A DNA stretch of 64,000 nucleotides from an uncultured Tenacibaculum sp. (GTDB lineage Bacteria; Bacteroidota; Bacteroidia; Flavobacteriales; Flavobacteriaceae), in the NCBI GenBank assembly GCA_947501615.1, contig CANMWK010000006.1, positions 124,001-188,000 on the forward strand, given 5' to 3'. Both the position numbers and the translations under genes were made by a program. This document shows positions 9,522 through 19,836 of this stretch, one piece after another. How positions within the stretch are numbered: position 1 is the first letter of the stretch; the number at the start of each line of letters is the position of its first letter. The notes beneath the pieces are model-generated. The model was given only the letters and a program-made list of their open reading frames with translations. It did not search any database and was not told the origin of the DNA.

Positions 9522-11057
9522 TCACCCCAACCAACCTTCGCGGTCTAAACTTCTATATTGTATTGCTTCTCCAATATGATTGGCGTTTACACTTATTGAA
9601 TGCTCTAAATCTGCAATAGTACGAGCTACTTTCAAAATACGATCGTAAGCTCTAGCCGAAAGATTCAACTGTTCCATGGCATTTTTAAGCATTGCCTTCG
9701 ATGCTTCATCTAACTTACAAAACTCACGTATTTGTCTGGTATTCATTTGTGCATTATAATGTACGTTATCAATATCATGAAATCGTTGTGTTTGTAATGT
9801 TCTTGCTTTCGTAACCCTCTCTCTAATATGGATAGAAGACTCTCCTCTTTTAGTATCAGAAAGTTTTTCGAAGGGAACAGGATTTACCTCAATATGAATA
9901 TCTATTCGATCCAATAAAGGGCCTGAGATTTTACTTAAGTAACGTTGCATTTCAAGTGGTGAAGCTTGTAATGGGTTTTCAGGATCGTTGAAATAACCTC
10001 CTGGACTAGGATTCATACTGGCAACTAACATAAAAGATGATGGATAAGTTACCGTAAATCTTGCTCTAGAAATAGTAACTTCTCTGTCTTCTAATGGCTG
10101 ACGCATTACTTCTAATACGCTTCTTTTAAACTCAGGAAGTTCGTCTAAAAACAAAACTCCATTGTGAGAAAGAGAAATTTCTCCTGGTTGAGGATAAGAT
10201 CCTCCTCCTACTAAAGCTACATCTGAAATGGTATGATGCGGATTCCTAAAAGGACGATCAATCATTAAACCTGAATTTGTAACACTACCTGTTACAGAAT
10301 GTATTTTTGTGGTTTCTAAAGCCTCGTCAAGTGTCATTGGCGGTAATATAGAAGAAAGTCGTTTACTTAACATCGTTTTACCAGAACCTGGAGGACCAAT
10401 TAATATGATATTATGCCCCCCAGCGGCTGCAATCTCCATACAACGTTTTATGCTTTCTTGTCCTTTTACGTCTGCAAAATCAAATTCAGGATTCTCTAGT
10501 TTATTTCTATATTCCTCAGCTAAATCAATAATCGTTTTCGATAATGCTTTTCCTTTATCAAAAAAATCAATTACCTCTATAATATTATCAACACCATAAA
10601 CATCTAAACCACTCACTACTGCTGCTTCTTTTGCATTCTGATTGGGCAGTATAAAACCTTTAAACCCTTCATTTTTTGCTTGAATAGCAATAGGCAAAGC
10701 ACCTTTAATGGGTTGTAAACCTCCATCCAAAGAAAGTTCTCCCATAATAAGATACTTATTAATTTCTTTTGCTTTTATTTGTTGTGAAGCAACTAGTATA
10801 CCTATAGCTAGCGTTAAATCATACGCAGAACCTTCTTTACGTAAATCGGCAGGAGCCATGTTAATTGTTATCTTCTTACCAGGTATTTTATAACCTATAT
10901 TTTGTAGTGCAGCAGCAATTCTGTAATTACTTTCTTTAATTGCATTATCTGGTAAACCTACAAGATGATATCCTACACCTTTGTCTATATTTACCTCAAC
11001 AGCGACTGTGGTGGCATCAACTCCAAGAAGAGCTGATCCAAAAACTTTAACTAGCAT
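9522..11057 (-). CDS. comM: YifB/ComM family Mg chelatase-like AAA ATPase
   Basis: 511 aa. An N-terminal ChlI-type domain (Lon-protease-like fold) occupies residues 1-170. The Mg-chelatase AAA+ core has Walker A GPPGSGKT (221-228), Walker [12 protein letters not shown] and the [12 protein letters not shown] segment, followed by the C-terminal domain ([18 protein letters not shown]). ComM homologues are hexameric helicases that drive branch migration during natural transformation in Gammaproteobacteria; a similar recombination role here is inference. It is the first gene of the minus-strand run down to dsbD. Confidence 0.93.
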   Translation of the reverse strand: MLVKVFGSALLGVDATTVAVEVNIDKGVGYHLVGLPDNAIKESNYRIAAALQNIGYKIPGKKITINMAPADLRKEGSAYDLTLAIGILVASQQIKAKEINKYLIMGELSLDGGLQPIKGALPIAIQAKNEGFKGFILPNQNAKEAAVVSGLDVYGVDNIIEVIDFFDKGKALSKTIIDLAEEYRNKLENPEFDFADVKGQESIKRCMEIAAAGGHNIILIGPPGSGKTMLSKRLSSILPPMTLDEALETTKIHSVTGSVTNSGLMIDRPFRNPHHTISDVALVGGGSYPQPGEISLSHNGVLFLDELPEFKRSVLEVMRQPLEDREVTISRARFTVTYPSSFMLVASMNPSPGGYFNDPENPLQASPLEMQRYLSKISGPLLDRIDIHIEVNPVPFEKLSDTKRGESSIHIRERVTKARTLQTQRFHDIDNVHYNAQMNTRQIREFCKLDEASKAMLKNAMEQLNLSARAYDRILKVARTIADLEHSISVNANHIGEAIQYRSLDREGWLG

Positions 11058-11126
11058 AATTTCTTTTTTAACAATTTTTGCTAAGATAGGTTTTTAAAAT
11101 TATACTGTATTTTTTAAAAAATAGAA

Positions 11127-11149
11127 AAGCGCGATTAACAATCGCGCTT
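11127..11149 (-). terminator. Strong GC-rich hairpin, terminator on the minus strand
   Basis: A perfect 10-bp stem AAGCGCGATT / AATCGCGCTT with a 3-base loop is followed, on the minus strand, by TTCTATTTTTT. It is separate from the terminator just behind the hybrid sensor gene (11317-11339), so it may end an independent short transcript starting near 11243. Confidence 0.75.
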
Positions 11150-11214
11150 CACATTTTATAATCTTTATTTGGATGACGTGTAAAATAATCCCCCAATTTT
11201 TTTACCAGTTTCAT
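11149..11214 (-). CDS. Candidate 21-aa microprotein between sensor gene and comM
   Basis: A short ORF, MKLVKKLGDYFTRHPNKDYK plus Met, ends directly at the base of the 11127-11149 hairpin. A TAAATTTG promoter element lies on the same strand at 11250-11257. The peptide is basic and could form an amphipathic helix. There is no recognisable family and a 21-codon ORF can arise by chance. The support is the layout: promoter-like box, ORF, terminator, all within about 130 bases. It could equally be a small RNA with no coding role. Confidence 0.3.
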   Translation of the reverse strand: MKLVKKLGDYFTRHPNKDYKM

Positions 11215-11249
11215 ACTGTGACTAATCACAAATAAATAGATTATATCGA

Positions 11250-11257
11250 CAAATTTA
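11250..11257 (-). promoter_or_regulatory. TAnnTTTG promoter element upstream of the 11149-11214 ORF
   Basis: The minus strand reads TAAATTTG, the -7 element of Bacteroidota sigma-A promoters. The start of transcription would be near 11243, giving a transcript of about 120 nt ending at the 11127-11149 hairpin. I do not see a convincing -33 box. Confidence 0.35.
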
Positions 11258-11316
11258 CGACACAAACTATTTGTTCCCTTTTAAAAATGTTACACTAAAA
11301 AAACAAAACTAAAACC

Positions 11317-11339
11317 CCTTAATTAACAACGAATTAAGG
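11317..11339 (-). terminator. Terminator after the hybrid sensor kinase gene
   Basis: An 8-bp stem CCTTAATT / AATTAAGG is followed on the minus strand by GGTTTTAGTTTTGTTTTTTT. It lies 34 bases past the stop codon of the sensor gene. Confidence 0.6.
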
Positions 11340-11372
11340 ATGAAAAAAATTTATTTTGTATAAAAATGATAC

Positions 11373-14111
11373 TTAGTTAGCTTTACTATTTTTAAACTTT
11401 TTGGGAGTTTCTCCATATTTTCCTTTAAAAGCCGTTGAAAAATAATTAGGTGAAGAGAAACCTACTGAATAAGCGATATCAGCAATACTAAGTATTTCTT
11501 CTGAAAGCAACATTTCTTTTCCTTTTTCTAATCTAATATTTTGTATATAATCACTAATCGTTAGACCTAACAACGCTTTTATTTTCCGATACAATTGTAC
11601 TCTAGATATATTTAATTCCTCAGCTAACACTTCTACAGTAAAAGAAGAATCATCTATATTTTTGGCGATTAAAGCATTTATTTTATTTACAAACTCGGTT
11701 TCTTTATCTTTTATTTTCTTTTTAGTTGTCCGAGTTTTTTCTACTTCAACTGTAGCACTATCCTTAAACGATTTTTGAAGCTTTTTCCTGTTATAAAGCA
11801 ATGTTTCTATAGACTGAAACAAAACAGATAAATTAAAAGGTTTTGTCAAGAACATATCTACCCCTGATTTCAAACCTTTTAAATGTGCTTCGTCAGTTTT
11901 AAGTGCCGTAAGCATCAGTACAGGAATATGAGAAGTTCTTTCATCATTTTTAACCATTTCACAAATTTCAAACCCGCTAATATCTGGCAAATTAGCATCA
12001 CTTATAATTACATCTGGAATTATTTCTAGTATTTTTTCTTTTATATTGATACCATCTGAATCATATACTTCATAAAATTCAGATAGTTTTTCTTTCAGTA
12101 AAATTCTTAAATCATTATTATCTTCTATAACAAGTAATCTTTCTTTTTCGGTACTTAATTTTACAACATCAGAAATTGTATTTGTTACTTGTTGTTGCTT
12201 AGTATCTGTAAATTCATTTCTTTGAACCTGCTGTTTAACAATAATTTCATCTTTTTTGAAGTGCGATTTACCTTTAGGTAGTGTTATGATAAACGTTGCT
12301 CCTTTATTTTTTTCTGAAACAACTCGTATTTCTCCTCTATGTAATTTAACGTACTCTCTTGTTAAAAATAAACCTATACCTGAACTCGATTTTTGATTAT
12401 TCGTGCCTTGGTAAAATTGATTAAATATTTTTTCTTTTTCACTACTTAAAATACCAATACCAGAATCTTGTATCGCAATATGAATTTTATGTTCATTTTC
12501 TTCAATCGTTATATTTATTTGTCCTCCAATAGGAGTAAATTTAAATGCGTTAGATAATAAATTAAACAATACATTATCAAACAAATCTTGATCCACATAA
12601 ACCTCCGGATTTTCTACCTTTACATTTAGAGAAAAATCAATTTGCTTTTTCTTTGCTTCACTATTAAAATCTGAAAAAACAGCAGTAACAAAAGACTCTA
12701 TATTTGTTTTAGAAGCTCTTAACTTAAAACTCTTACTTTCAACTCTTCTAAAATCTAAAAGCTGATTTATCATTCTAAGCAACCTCCTTGAATTATTATA
12801 AATAAGACTATATTCTTTAGATTTTTGATGTGTTTCTGAACCAATAAGCGACTCAGTAGATGACAGAATTAACGATATTGGTGTCTTAAAATCATGTGAT
12901 ACACCCATGAAGAAATTATTCGTAGCCTCATTTGTTACTTTCAAATCTTCAGCTATTTTTTCTATTTCTTTCTTTTGACTATCAATTTGATCAATTAATT
13001 TAACTAACAACTTTTTTTGTTGCACAACTTTTTTCTTCCCTTTTAGCGTTATTACTAACAACACAATTATAATAGCTAAAAAAATTAGTGTCGCTATTAA
13101 AAAATCTCGTTGGGAATCGTATAGTTTAATCTGCTCTGTTAATTTTTTTTGTTGTTTTTCTACATCTAATTCATAAGAATTAATTAAAGATAATTGTCTA
13201 CTCAAAAGATCAACGTTAGTAACATCAACAATAACTGAAGGTAGTAAATTATCTTTTTTAGTCTTTCTTTTTTCAAGTATATTCAGTGCCGTTTGTATAG
13301 CTTCTTTACCTCCAGTCGGACATAAAATTGTAGCTTCAAGAACACCTTCCTTAACTAGAGGAATCCCTCCTTTTTCAGAATTCAATCCTCCTACTCCAAT
13401 AAGCTTAACATCTTTGTGTTTTGTAGATTTAATAATATTAGATGCTTTAAGTGCTAAATCATCTGAATGCGCAAAAATGTAGTCGATGTTTTCCGTTGTA
13501 GCTAATAATGATTCCAATTTATCAGTAATCCCAGAACCATCGTAACTATCTTGAACCGCTCCAACTAATGTCAGGTTTTCATTCTCCTCTATCACTTTTT
13601 TAAACCCTAAACTAATATGTTTAGTTGGGGTAGTTCCAGCCCATCCTTTTAACTCTACAACATTTAGCTCTTTTTTGAGTGATTGTAAGTATTTCCCTGC
13701 GTTTATACCAATTTCATAATTATTAACTCCGATGAAAGATGAATACACACTAATTTCTCTATCTAACACGATTACAGGAATATCTTTTGCCGCAGCTTTT
13801 TTCAGTATTGGAGTTAGTGGTTTAGGAGCAATTGGAGATATAATTATAACATCTACTCCTTGTTCAATAAAACTTTCAACATCAGATATTTGTTTATCAA
13901 CATCAGCATTAGAATTCAATATATTAAGCTTAACATCTTTGTGAAATCCAGCTTCTATATTCATAGACTGCGCTACAGCTTCCTCCCATTTCTCATTAGA
14001 TGAAAATTGCGAAAACCCTATAGTGTATTTACTTTCCTGTTTTGAAACCTTACATTTTACAAACACTAAAGTTAAAAACAAAAAAAATAGTAAATTCTTT
14101 ACCTTCCCCAA
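11373..14111 (-). CDS. Hybrid two-component sensor with periplasmic sugar-binding-like domain and AraC output
   Basis: 912 aa carrying a whole signalling chain in one protein. Residues 1-20: N-terminal membrane/signal segment. About 28-315: Peripla_BP_4 (ribose-binding protein-like) sensor. About 337-355: membrane span. About 375-400: coiled-coil linker. HisKA with H406 in GVSHDFKTP. HATPase with N box and GIGLFLTREYVKLH. A receiver domain (VIEDNNDLR; DVIISDANLPDISG with the phospho-acceptor Asp; LTKPF). AraC HTH at the C-terminus (YSVGFSSPNYFSTAFKGKYGETPKKF). In Bacteroidota such hybrids usually sense a sugar and activate a neighbouring utilisation locus. No SusC/SusD or glycosidase lies in this window, so its target is remote or outside. 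Confidence 0.93.
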   Translation of the reverse strand: MGKVKNLLFFLFLTLVFVKCKVSKQESKYTIGFSQFSSNEKWEEAVAQSMNIEAGFHKDVKLNILNSNADVDKQISDVESFIEQGVDVIIISPIAPKPLTPILKKAAAKDIPVIVLDREISVYSSFIGVNNYEIGINAGKYLQSLKKELNVVELKGWAGTTPTKHISLGFKKVIEENENLTLVGAVQDSYDGSGITDKLESLLATTENIDYIFAHSDDLALKASNIIKSTKHKDVKLIGVGGLNSEKGGIPLVKEGVLEATILCPTGGKEAIQTALNILEKRKTKKDNLLPSVIVDVTNVDLLSRQLSLINSYELDVEKQQKKLTEQIKLYDSQRDFLIATLIFLAIIIVLLVITLKGKKKVVQQKKLLVKLIDQIDSQKKEIEKIAEDLKVTNEATNNFFMGVSHDFKTPISLILSSTESLIGSETHQKSKEYSLIYNNSRRLLRMINQLLDFRRVESKSFKLRASKTNIESFVTAVFSDFNSEAKKKQIDFSLNVKVENPEVYVDQDLFDNVLFNLLSNAFKFTPIGGQINITIEENEHKIHIAIQDSGIGILSSEKEKIFNQFYQGTNNQKSSSGIGLFLTREYVKLHRGEIRVVSEKNKGATFIITLPKGKSHFKKDEIIVKQQVQRNEFTDTKQQQVTNTISDVVKLSTEKERLLVIEDNNDLRILLKEKLSEFYEVYDSDGINIKEKILEIIPDVIISDANLPDISGFEICEMVKNDERTSHIPVLMLTALKTDEAHLKGLKSGVDMFLTKPFNLSVLFQSIETLLYNRKKLQKSFKDSATVEVEKTRTTKKKIKDKETEFVNKINALIAKNIDDSSFTVEVLAEELNISRVQLYRKIKALLGLTISDYIQNIRLEKGKEMLLSEEILSIADIAYSVGFSSPNYFSTAFKGKYGETPKKFKNSKAN

Positions 14112-14208
14112 TTACTACTATTTTGATTTTAAGTTACTAAACTAAAGAATAAATAAAAAAAACGCAAAAATAGAATACTAATTGTAGTCTTTTTTTACGT
14201 TTTATCTG

Positions 14209-14290
14209 TACGGGTGAAGGGAGTCGAACCCCCACGCCTTGCGGCACTAGATCCTAAGTCTAGCGTGTCTACCAATTCCACCACACCCGC
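14209..14290 (-). tRNA. tRNA-Leu, anticodon UAG
   Basis: The minus strand folds as a class II tRNA: acceptor GCGGGTG pairs with CACCCGT (first pair G-U), the D-arm holds TGGTAGACACG, the anticodon stem-loop CTAGACTTAGGATCTAG gives UAG, a long variable arm TGCCGCAAGGCGT follows, and the T-arm is GGGGGTTCGACTCCC. The discriminator is A and the CCA end is not encoded. It reads CUA (and by wobble other CUN) leucine codons. Confidence 0.95.
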
Positions 14291-14463
14291 TATTACTAAA
14301 ATTTGGTGTGCAAATATACATAAAGAATTTAAATCTCAAACTTAAAAATAATTAATTATGAGAAATATTTCATTTCAACCCTAAACAATCTTACTACTAC
14401 AGGTGCTAACAATAGTTATTTCCTCAAAAAAAAGTAAATTAGCGTAAATAATTAAACGACATA

Positions 14464-15849
14464 ATGCATACCATAAAAGAATATATTGAAAAAAACAAAC
14501 AACGATTTATTGATGAACTCATTGAGTTATTAAAAATTCCTTCTATAAGTGCAGACACTGCATTTTCGCAAGATGTATTAAATACTGCCGATCTAATCAT
14601 AAAATCATTAAAAGATGCAGGATGTGATCATGTTGAGCTATGTGAAACTCCTGGGTATCCTATTATTTATGGTGAAAAAATAATAGATCCAAAACTTCCT
14701 ACTGTACTTATTTATGGACATTATGACGTACAACCAGCTGACCCATTAGATTTATGGGATTCTCCTCCTTTTGAACCTGTAATTAAAAAAACAGATCTTC
14801 ACCCGGATGGAGCAATTTTTGCCCGTGGAGCATGTGATGATAAAGGACAAATGTACATGCATGTTAAGGCCTTAGAATATATGACTTCAGAAGGAAAATT
14901 ACCTTGTAATGTAAAATTCATGATTGAAGGAGAAGAAGAAGTTGGCTCAGAAAGCTTAGCTTGGTTTGTTCCTAGGAATGTTGAAAAATTAGCTAATGAT
15001 GTTATTTTAATATCTGATACAGGTATGATTGCTAATAATATTCCGTCTATTACTACTGGATTGAGAGGATTAAGTTACGTTGAAGTAGAAGTTACTGGTC
15101 CAAACCGTGACTTACATTCAGGTTTATATGGTGGTGCTGTTGCTAACCCTATTAATATCTTGAGTAAGATGATTGCTTCATTACATGACGAGAACAATCA
15201 CATTACAATTCCTGGGTTCTATGACAAAGTAGAGGAATTATCAAAAGAAGAAAGGGATGAAATGGCAAAAGCTCCATTTTCTTTAGAGGCTTACAAAAAC
15301 GCTTTAGATATTGACGATGTTTATGGTGAAAAAGGCTACACCACTAATGAGAGAAACTCTATAAGACCAACTTTAGATGTTAATGGTATATGGGGAGGTT
15401 ATACAGGTGAGGGTGCAAAAACAGTAATTGCTTCCAAAGCTTATGCTAAAATCTCTATGCGTTTAGTTCCAAACCAAAACTGGGAAGAAATTACAGCATT
15501 ATTTAAATCACACTTCGAAAAAATAGCTCCTAAGAGTGTAAAAGTTAATGTTACTCCTCATCATGGAGGACAAGGGTATGTTACACCAATAGATAGTAAA
15601 GGATATCAAGCAGCAAGCAAAGCATATAAAGAAACTTTTGACGTGACCCCTATACCTCAGCGAAGTGGTGGAAGTATTCCTATAGTTGCTTTATTTGAAA
15701 AAGAATTAAAAAGTAAAACGATTTTAATGGGCTTTGGTTTAAATTCTGATGCCATTCATTCTCCAAACGAACACTTTGGTATCTGGAATTATCTGAAAGG
15801 TATAGAGACAATTCCATATTTCTACACCTATTTTACAGAACTACACTAA
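14464..15849 (+). CDS. M20 family dipeptidase
   Basis: 461 aa, cytoplasmic (no signal peptide). M20 metallopeptidase motifs: GHYDVQP with zinc ligand His86 and Asp88, GACDDKGQ with the bridging Asp, IEGEEEVGS with the catalytic and ligand Glu residues, and a C-terminal His in HSPNEHF. The insertion with the LHSGLYGGAVANP dimerisation segment is typical of the carnosinase/peptidase V-like branch. It probably hydrolyses dipeptides. It stands alone between tRNA-Leu and the DUF3857 genes, with a terminator at 15858-15888. Confidence 0.92.
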   Translation: MHTIKEYIEKNKQRFIDELIELLKIPSISADTAFSQDVLNTADLIIKSLKDAGCDHVELCETPGYPIIYGEKIIDPKLPTVLIYGHYDVQPADPLDLWDSPPFEPVIKKTDLHPDGAIFARGACDDKGQMYMHVKALEYMTSEGKLPCNVKFMIEGEEEVGSESLAWFVPRNVEKLANDVILISDTGMIANNIPSITTGLRGLSYVEVEVTGPNRDLHSGLYGGAVANPINILSKMIASLHDENNHITIPGFYDKVEELSKEERDEMAKAPFSLEAYKNALDIDDVYGEKGYTTNERNSIRPTLDVNGIWGGYTGEGAKTVIASKAYAKISMRLVPNQNWEEITALFKSHFEKIAPKSVKVNVTPHHGGQGYVTPIDSKGYQAASKAYKETFDVTPIPQRSGGSIPIVALFEKELKSKTILMGFGLNSDAIHSPNEHFGIWNYLKGIETIPYFYTYFTELH

Positions 15850-15857
15850 TCATATAA

Positions 15858-15888
15858 AAAAACCTCTTTTTGAGGTTTTTCTTTTTTT
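15858..15888 (+). terminator. Terminator after the M20 dipeptidase
   Basis: A 9-bp stem AAAAACCTC / GAGGTTTTT is followed by CTTTTTTT, 9 bases after the dipeptidase stop. Confidence 0.85.
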
Positions 15889-15890
15889 AT

Positions 15891-15898
15891 TACATTTG
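15891..15898 (+). promoter_or_regulatory. TAnnTTTG promoter element of the DUF3857 cluster
   Basis: TACATTTG lies 13 bases before the ATG at 15912 and directly after the preceding terminator, so the three DUF3857 genes probably have their own promoter with a very short leader. Confidence 0.55.
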
Positions 15899-15911
15899 CA
15901 AAAAAATTACT

Positions 15912-17813
15912 ATGAAAAAACTTATACTGTTCATTTTCTGCTTTTTATTAATCAAAACCTACGCACAAGATCTTGATTTATCTTTTTTATCTATTCCTCC
16001 CGAACTTACTAAAGATGCAAATGCTGTAGTTAGAAACAATTATACTGAAGTAACTATAGAAGCTTCCAATAAAATGGTTGTTTATCAAAAAAGAATTGTC
16101 ACTGTTCTTAACAAAGAAGGAAATAGAAGTGTTAATACTTATGAAGGTTATGATAATGATAAAAAAATCACAAAACTATCTGCTAGAGTTTACGACAAAT
16201 TAGGTGAAGAGATAAAAAAATACAACAAAAGTAAATTTACAGATGTAAGCGCTGTAGATGGTGGTACATTATATTCTGATAATAGGGTTAAATATCTAGA
16301 TTATACCCCAACTGCTTATCCATACACAATTGTATTTGAATCTGAATATGAAACTTCTTCTACAGGCTTTATCCCTTCATGGAACCCTTTAGAATCATAC
16401 TATACTGCAATTGAAAAATCTGAATACAAAATACAAAACCCTGAAAACCTAAAAATCAGGACAAAAGAAAAAAACTTCTCAGACTTTTCTATTCAACGTG
16501 TTTCTGAAAATGAAATCCACTATCGTATAGAAAAACAACAAGCAATTGAATTTGAAAGAAACTCTGTTTATACTCAAGATATCTTTCCTATAGTTATGGT
16601 TGCTTTAAATCAGTTTACTTTGAAGAAAGTTTCTGGGAATGGAAGTAATTGGTCTGAATTTGGAAAATGGATGGACAATGAATTACTGAAAGATAAGATT
16701 ACGCTTAGCCCAGTTACCATTGCTAAAGCACAAGAATTAGTTAGCGGTGCTAATACTAACATTGAAAAAGCTAAAATTCTTTACGAATACATGCAAAATA
16801 AAACCAGATACATAAGTGTTCAAGTTGGTATTGGTGGACGGGAACCTATTCCCGCTATTGAAGTAGATAAATTAGGCTATGGAGATTGTAAAGGTTTGAC
16901 TAATTATACAAAAGCTTTATTGAATGCTGTAGGTGTGCCTGCAAACTACACTGTTGTATACGCCCAAAACAAAATAGATATTGACAAAGATTTCACTTCT
17001 ATGCAAGGAAATCATGTAATTCTAAATATACCTAATGAAAATGGAGAAGATGTATGGTTAGAATGCACAAGTCAAACCATGCCTTTTGGCTTTTTAGGTG
17101 ATTTTACAGACGATCGTAATGTTTTAGTAATTACGCCTGAAGGTGGAGTAATCAAACGAACGCCTGCTTATACAAATGAACTTAATATACAAGAAACCAA
17201 AGCAAATATTACTTTTACGCCTAACGGTAGTTTACAAGCAAACGTTGGAATTACTTCCAAAGGAATTCAATACGATCGTAAATTTTCTATTGAAAATAAA
17301 TCTAAAAAAGAGCTAGAGAAATATTACCTATCTGATGTTTGGGGGTATAATAATAATACCAACATAAACGCAGTTAATTTAGAAAATGATAAATCAAATA
17401 TTGCTTTCAAAGAAAAGCTTGATGTTACGATTAATGATTATGCAGCTATTAATGAAAATGAATTTTTATTTAGGGTAAATGTTTTTAACAAAAACACTTA
17501 CATTCCTAAAAGATATAGAAAGCGAAAACTTCCTCTAGCTATCGAAAGAGGTTATCAAGATATCGATAACTATACAATTACAATTCCTGAAGGATATACA
17601 ATACAACAAATACCTGAAGCTAAAACCATAGATAGCAAGTTCGGAACTTACACAATGGAAATCAAAAAAAAGAATGATAACACTATAGAATACACAAAAA
17701 ACATTTTAATAAAACAAGGTGTTTATCCTAAAGAAGATTATGCTTCTTACAGAAAGTTTAGAAAAAAAATTGCAAAACTAGAAAACATAAGAATTGCTGT
17801 TTATAAAAATTAA
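15912..17813 (+). CDS. DUF3857/transglutaminase-like secreted protein, copy 1
   Basis: 633 aa from the ATG at 15912; an in-frame ATG at 15870 lies inside the previous terminator and is rejected. Signal peptide residues 1-18 (MKKLILFIFCFLLIKTYAQ). An N-terminal DUF3857 beta domain is followed by a transglutaminase-like core with GYGDCKGLTNYTKALLNAVGVPA (Cys of the triad), NHVILNIP (His) and a later VWLECTSQT (acidic partner), so the papain-like triad looks complete. A C-terminal beta-rich domain follows. It should act in the periplasm or on the surface. First of three tandem paralogues spaced by 13 and 3 bases. Confidence 0.88.
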   Translation: MKKLILFIFCFLLIKTYAQDLDLSFLSIPPELTKDANAVVRNNYTEVTIEASNKMVVYQKRIVTVLNKEGNRSVNTYEGYDNDKKITKLSARVYDKLGEEIKKYNKSKFTDVSAVDGGTLYSDNRVKYLDYTPTAYPYTIVFESEYETSSTGFIPSWNPLESYYTAIEKSEYKIQNPENLKIRTKEKNFSDFSIQRVSENEIHYRIEKQQAIEFERNSVYTQDIFPIVMVALNQFTLKKVSGNGSNWSEFGKWMDNELLKDKITLSPVTIAKAQELVSGANTNIEKAKILYEYMQNKTRYISVQVGIGGREPIPAIEVDKLGYGDCKGLTNYTKALLNAVGVPANYTVVYAQNKIDIDKDFTSMQGNHVILNIPNENGEDVWLECTSQTMPFGFLGDFTDDRNVLVITPEGGVIKRTPAYTNELNIQETKANITFTPNGSLQANVGITSKGIQYDRKFSIENKSKKELEKYYLSDVWGYNNNTNINAVNLENDKSNIAFKEKLDVTINDYAAINENEFLFRVNVFNKNTYIPKRYRKRKLPLAIERGYQDIDNYTITIPEGYTIQQIPEAKTIDSKFGTYTMEIKKKNDNTIEYTKNILIKQGVYPKEDYASYRKFRKKIAKLENIRIAVYKN

Positions 17814-17826
17814 CTCGTAAAAAACT

Positions 17827-19833
17827 ATGAAAAAAAACATTTTAATATTCGTATTCGCTCTCATTAGCACTAACTATACTTGGAGTCAAGAAATTAAATT
17901 TGGGAAAATTATACCAAATGAAGTATCATAAAAACTTCACCCAAAAGATTCTACTGCAGATGCGGCTTATCTTTTTAATAAAAGAAGAACTCATTTTAGA
18001 TATAGTAATAATAATGGTTTTGTTTTGATCAATGAAATTCATAAAAGAATTAAAATTTATACTAAAGAAGGTTTTGATAAAGCAACCTTTAAAATTCCAT
18101 TATATAACAATGGAGGTGATCGAGAAAAAGTATCTTTTTTGAAAGGATATACTTTTAATGAATCTGATGGAGACATAAAAAAAATAAAGCTTAAAAAAGA
18201 GCATCGTTTTGATGAAGAGTTGACAGATAACCATAGCTTAGTTAAGCTAGTATTCCCTGAGGTGAAACCCGGTAGTGTAATTGATTTAAAATATACATTA
18301 ACCTCTCCCTTTATCACAAATATTGATCAGGTTCAATTCCAATACGATATTCCTGTTGATAAACTTGACATCACCATTGAAGCTCCTGAATATTTCAATT
18401 TCAAAAAAGCGTCTAAAGGATATTATTTAGTTCCTGTAAAAAACTCTACAAAAAACGGTAGTATAAATATCGTTCAAGAATATACAAATCAATTTGGACG
18501 TAATGAAAGAGCTGGCAGTTATGATCAAGATTTAAAATACAACATTAATAAGTTTCAAGCTGAAGATATTCCTGCACTTAAAGATAGCGAGCCTTTTGTT
18601 GCTAATATTGCAAATTACCGAGGAGCAGTGAAATACGAATTATCTTTTGTACAATTTCCTAATCGTTCTCCTAACTTTTATTCTACATCATGGGAAGATG
18701 TTAGTAAACGAATATACAAATACAAAGGTTTTGGTGGAGAATTACAAAAGAACGGATACTACAAAAAAGAGCTTAGCGCATTAATTACTAATACTGCAAA
18801 TGATTATGAAAAAATTGGAGCTATATTTCAATTTATAAAATCTAAAGTAAAATGGAATGGTCGTTATGGTACATCTGCCTCAGGTGTCAAAAAAGCATTT
18901 AAAAACGGCACTGGAAATGTAGCTGATATTAACTTAATGCTTACCGCTATGTTAAGATCAGCAGGACTTAATGCCAATCCTGTACTTGTAAGTTCAAGAT
19001 CTAACGGAGTACCAGTTTTTCCTACTATAGAAGGATTTAATTATGTTATTGCTACAGTTGAGTTTTCTAATGGTAAATATATATTATTAGATGCTACAGA
19101 ACCTTACAGTACTCCAAACATTCTTCCTGTTAGGGCTTTGAATTGGAATGGACGAAAAGTTACACGTGAAGGCAATTCTTCATGGGTAAAATTAACATCA
19201 TCAGCACATTCTAGTATTGAAAATAAGGTTAAAGTAAAAATTGAAGATGACGGTATGGTATCTGGTCTTTTGTTTAAAACAGAAACAAAACTGAATGCTT
19301 TATTGGCTAGAAAAAGGTATAATCACGTTGCTGAAGATGATCTGATTTCAAAATTTGAGGAGAAATACGATATTGAAATTGATGATTTTAAAACCCGAAA
19401 TGAAAAAAGCATAGGCAAACCTCTAAATAGAATATTAAAATTTTCTTCAGATAACTTAGTTGAAGAAATTAACAATAAAATATATATTCATCCGCTTTTA
19501 TTTTTAACGGAGAAACAAAATCCATTTAAAAGTGCAGAGCGTAAATTCCCTATTGAATTTACTACTCCTTGGAAAATAGAGAACTCAATTGCTATGCAAA
19601 TTCCAGATAATTATACTGTTGAAACCATTCCAGAGGTTTTAGCTATTGGATTACCAGAAAACATGGGTGTATTTAAATTTAAGGTTGTTGCTAAAGAAAA
19701 AAATATTCAAGTAAAATCTGTACTTCAATTTAATAAAGCAATTATTTCTCCAATACATTATCAAGCTGTTAAAGACTTTTATAAACAAGTAACAGCTAAA
19801 CAAGCCGAAAAAATTGTTTTAATTAAAAAATAA
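17827..19833 (+). pseudogene. DUF3857 domain protein, copy 2, interrupted by an in-frame TAA
   Basis: ATG at 17827 begins a signal peptide (MKKNILIFVFALISTNYTWSQ) and then 13 residues before TAA at 17929-17931 (codon 35). The same frame continues open for 633 more codons to 19833. The codons on both sides of the TAA align with copy 3: EVS-stop-KLHPKDSTADAAYLF here against ELKMKVYDRDSTANALVLE there. One base change (for example GAA to TAA) is the simplest cause. A 602-aa product could start at TTG 18025 or later but would lack a signal peptide. The rest of the frame is intact and well conserved. The Cys of the transglutaminase triad is not visible: the matching segment reads GNVADINLMLTAMLRSAGLNA, as in copy 3. 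Either a recent nonsense mutation or a sequence error. Confidence 0.8.
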
Positions 19834-19836
19834 CTA

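Noticed and set aside
17827..19833. Selenocysteine, pyrrolysine or reassigned stop codon explanation
   Set aside because: TAA is not used for either residue and other genes in the window end normally in TAA, so reassignment is not supported. A nonsense mutation or sequence error is simpler.
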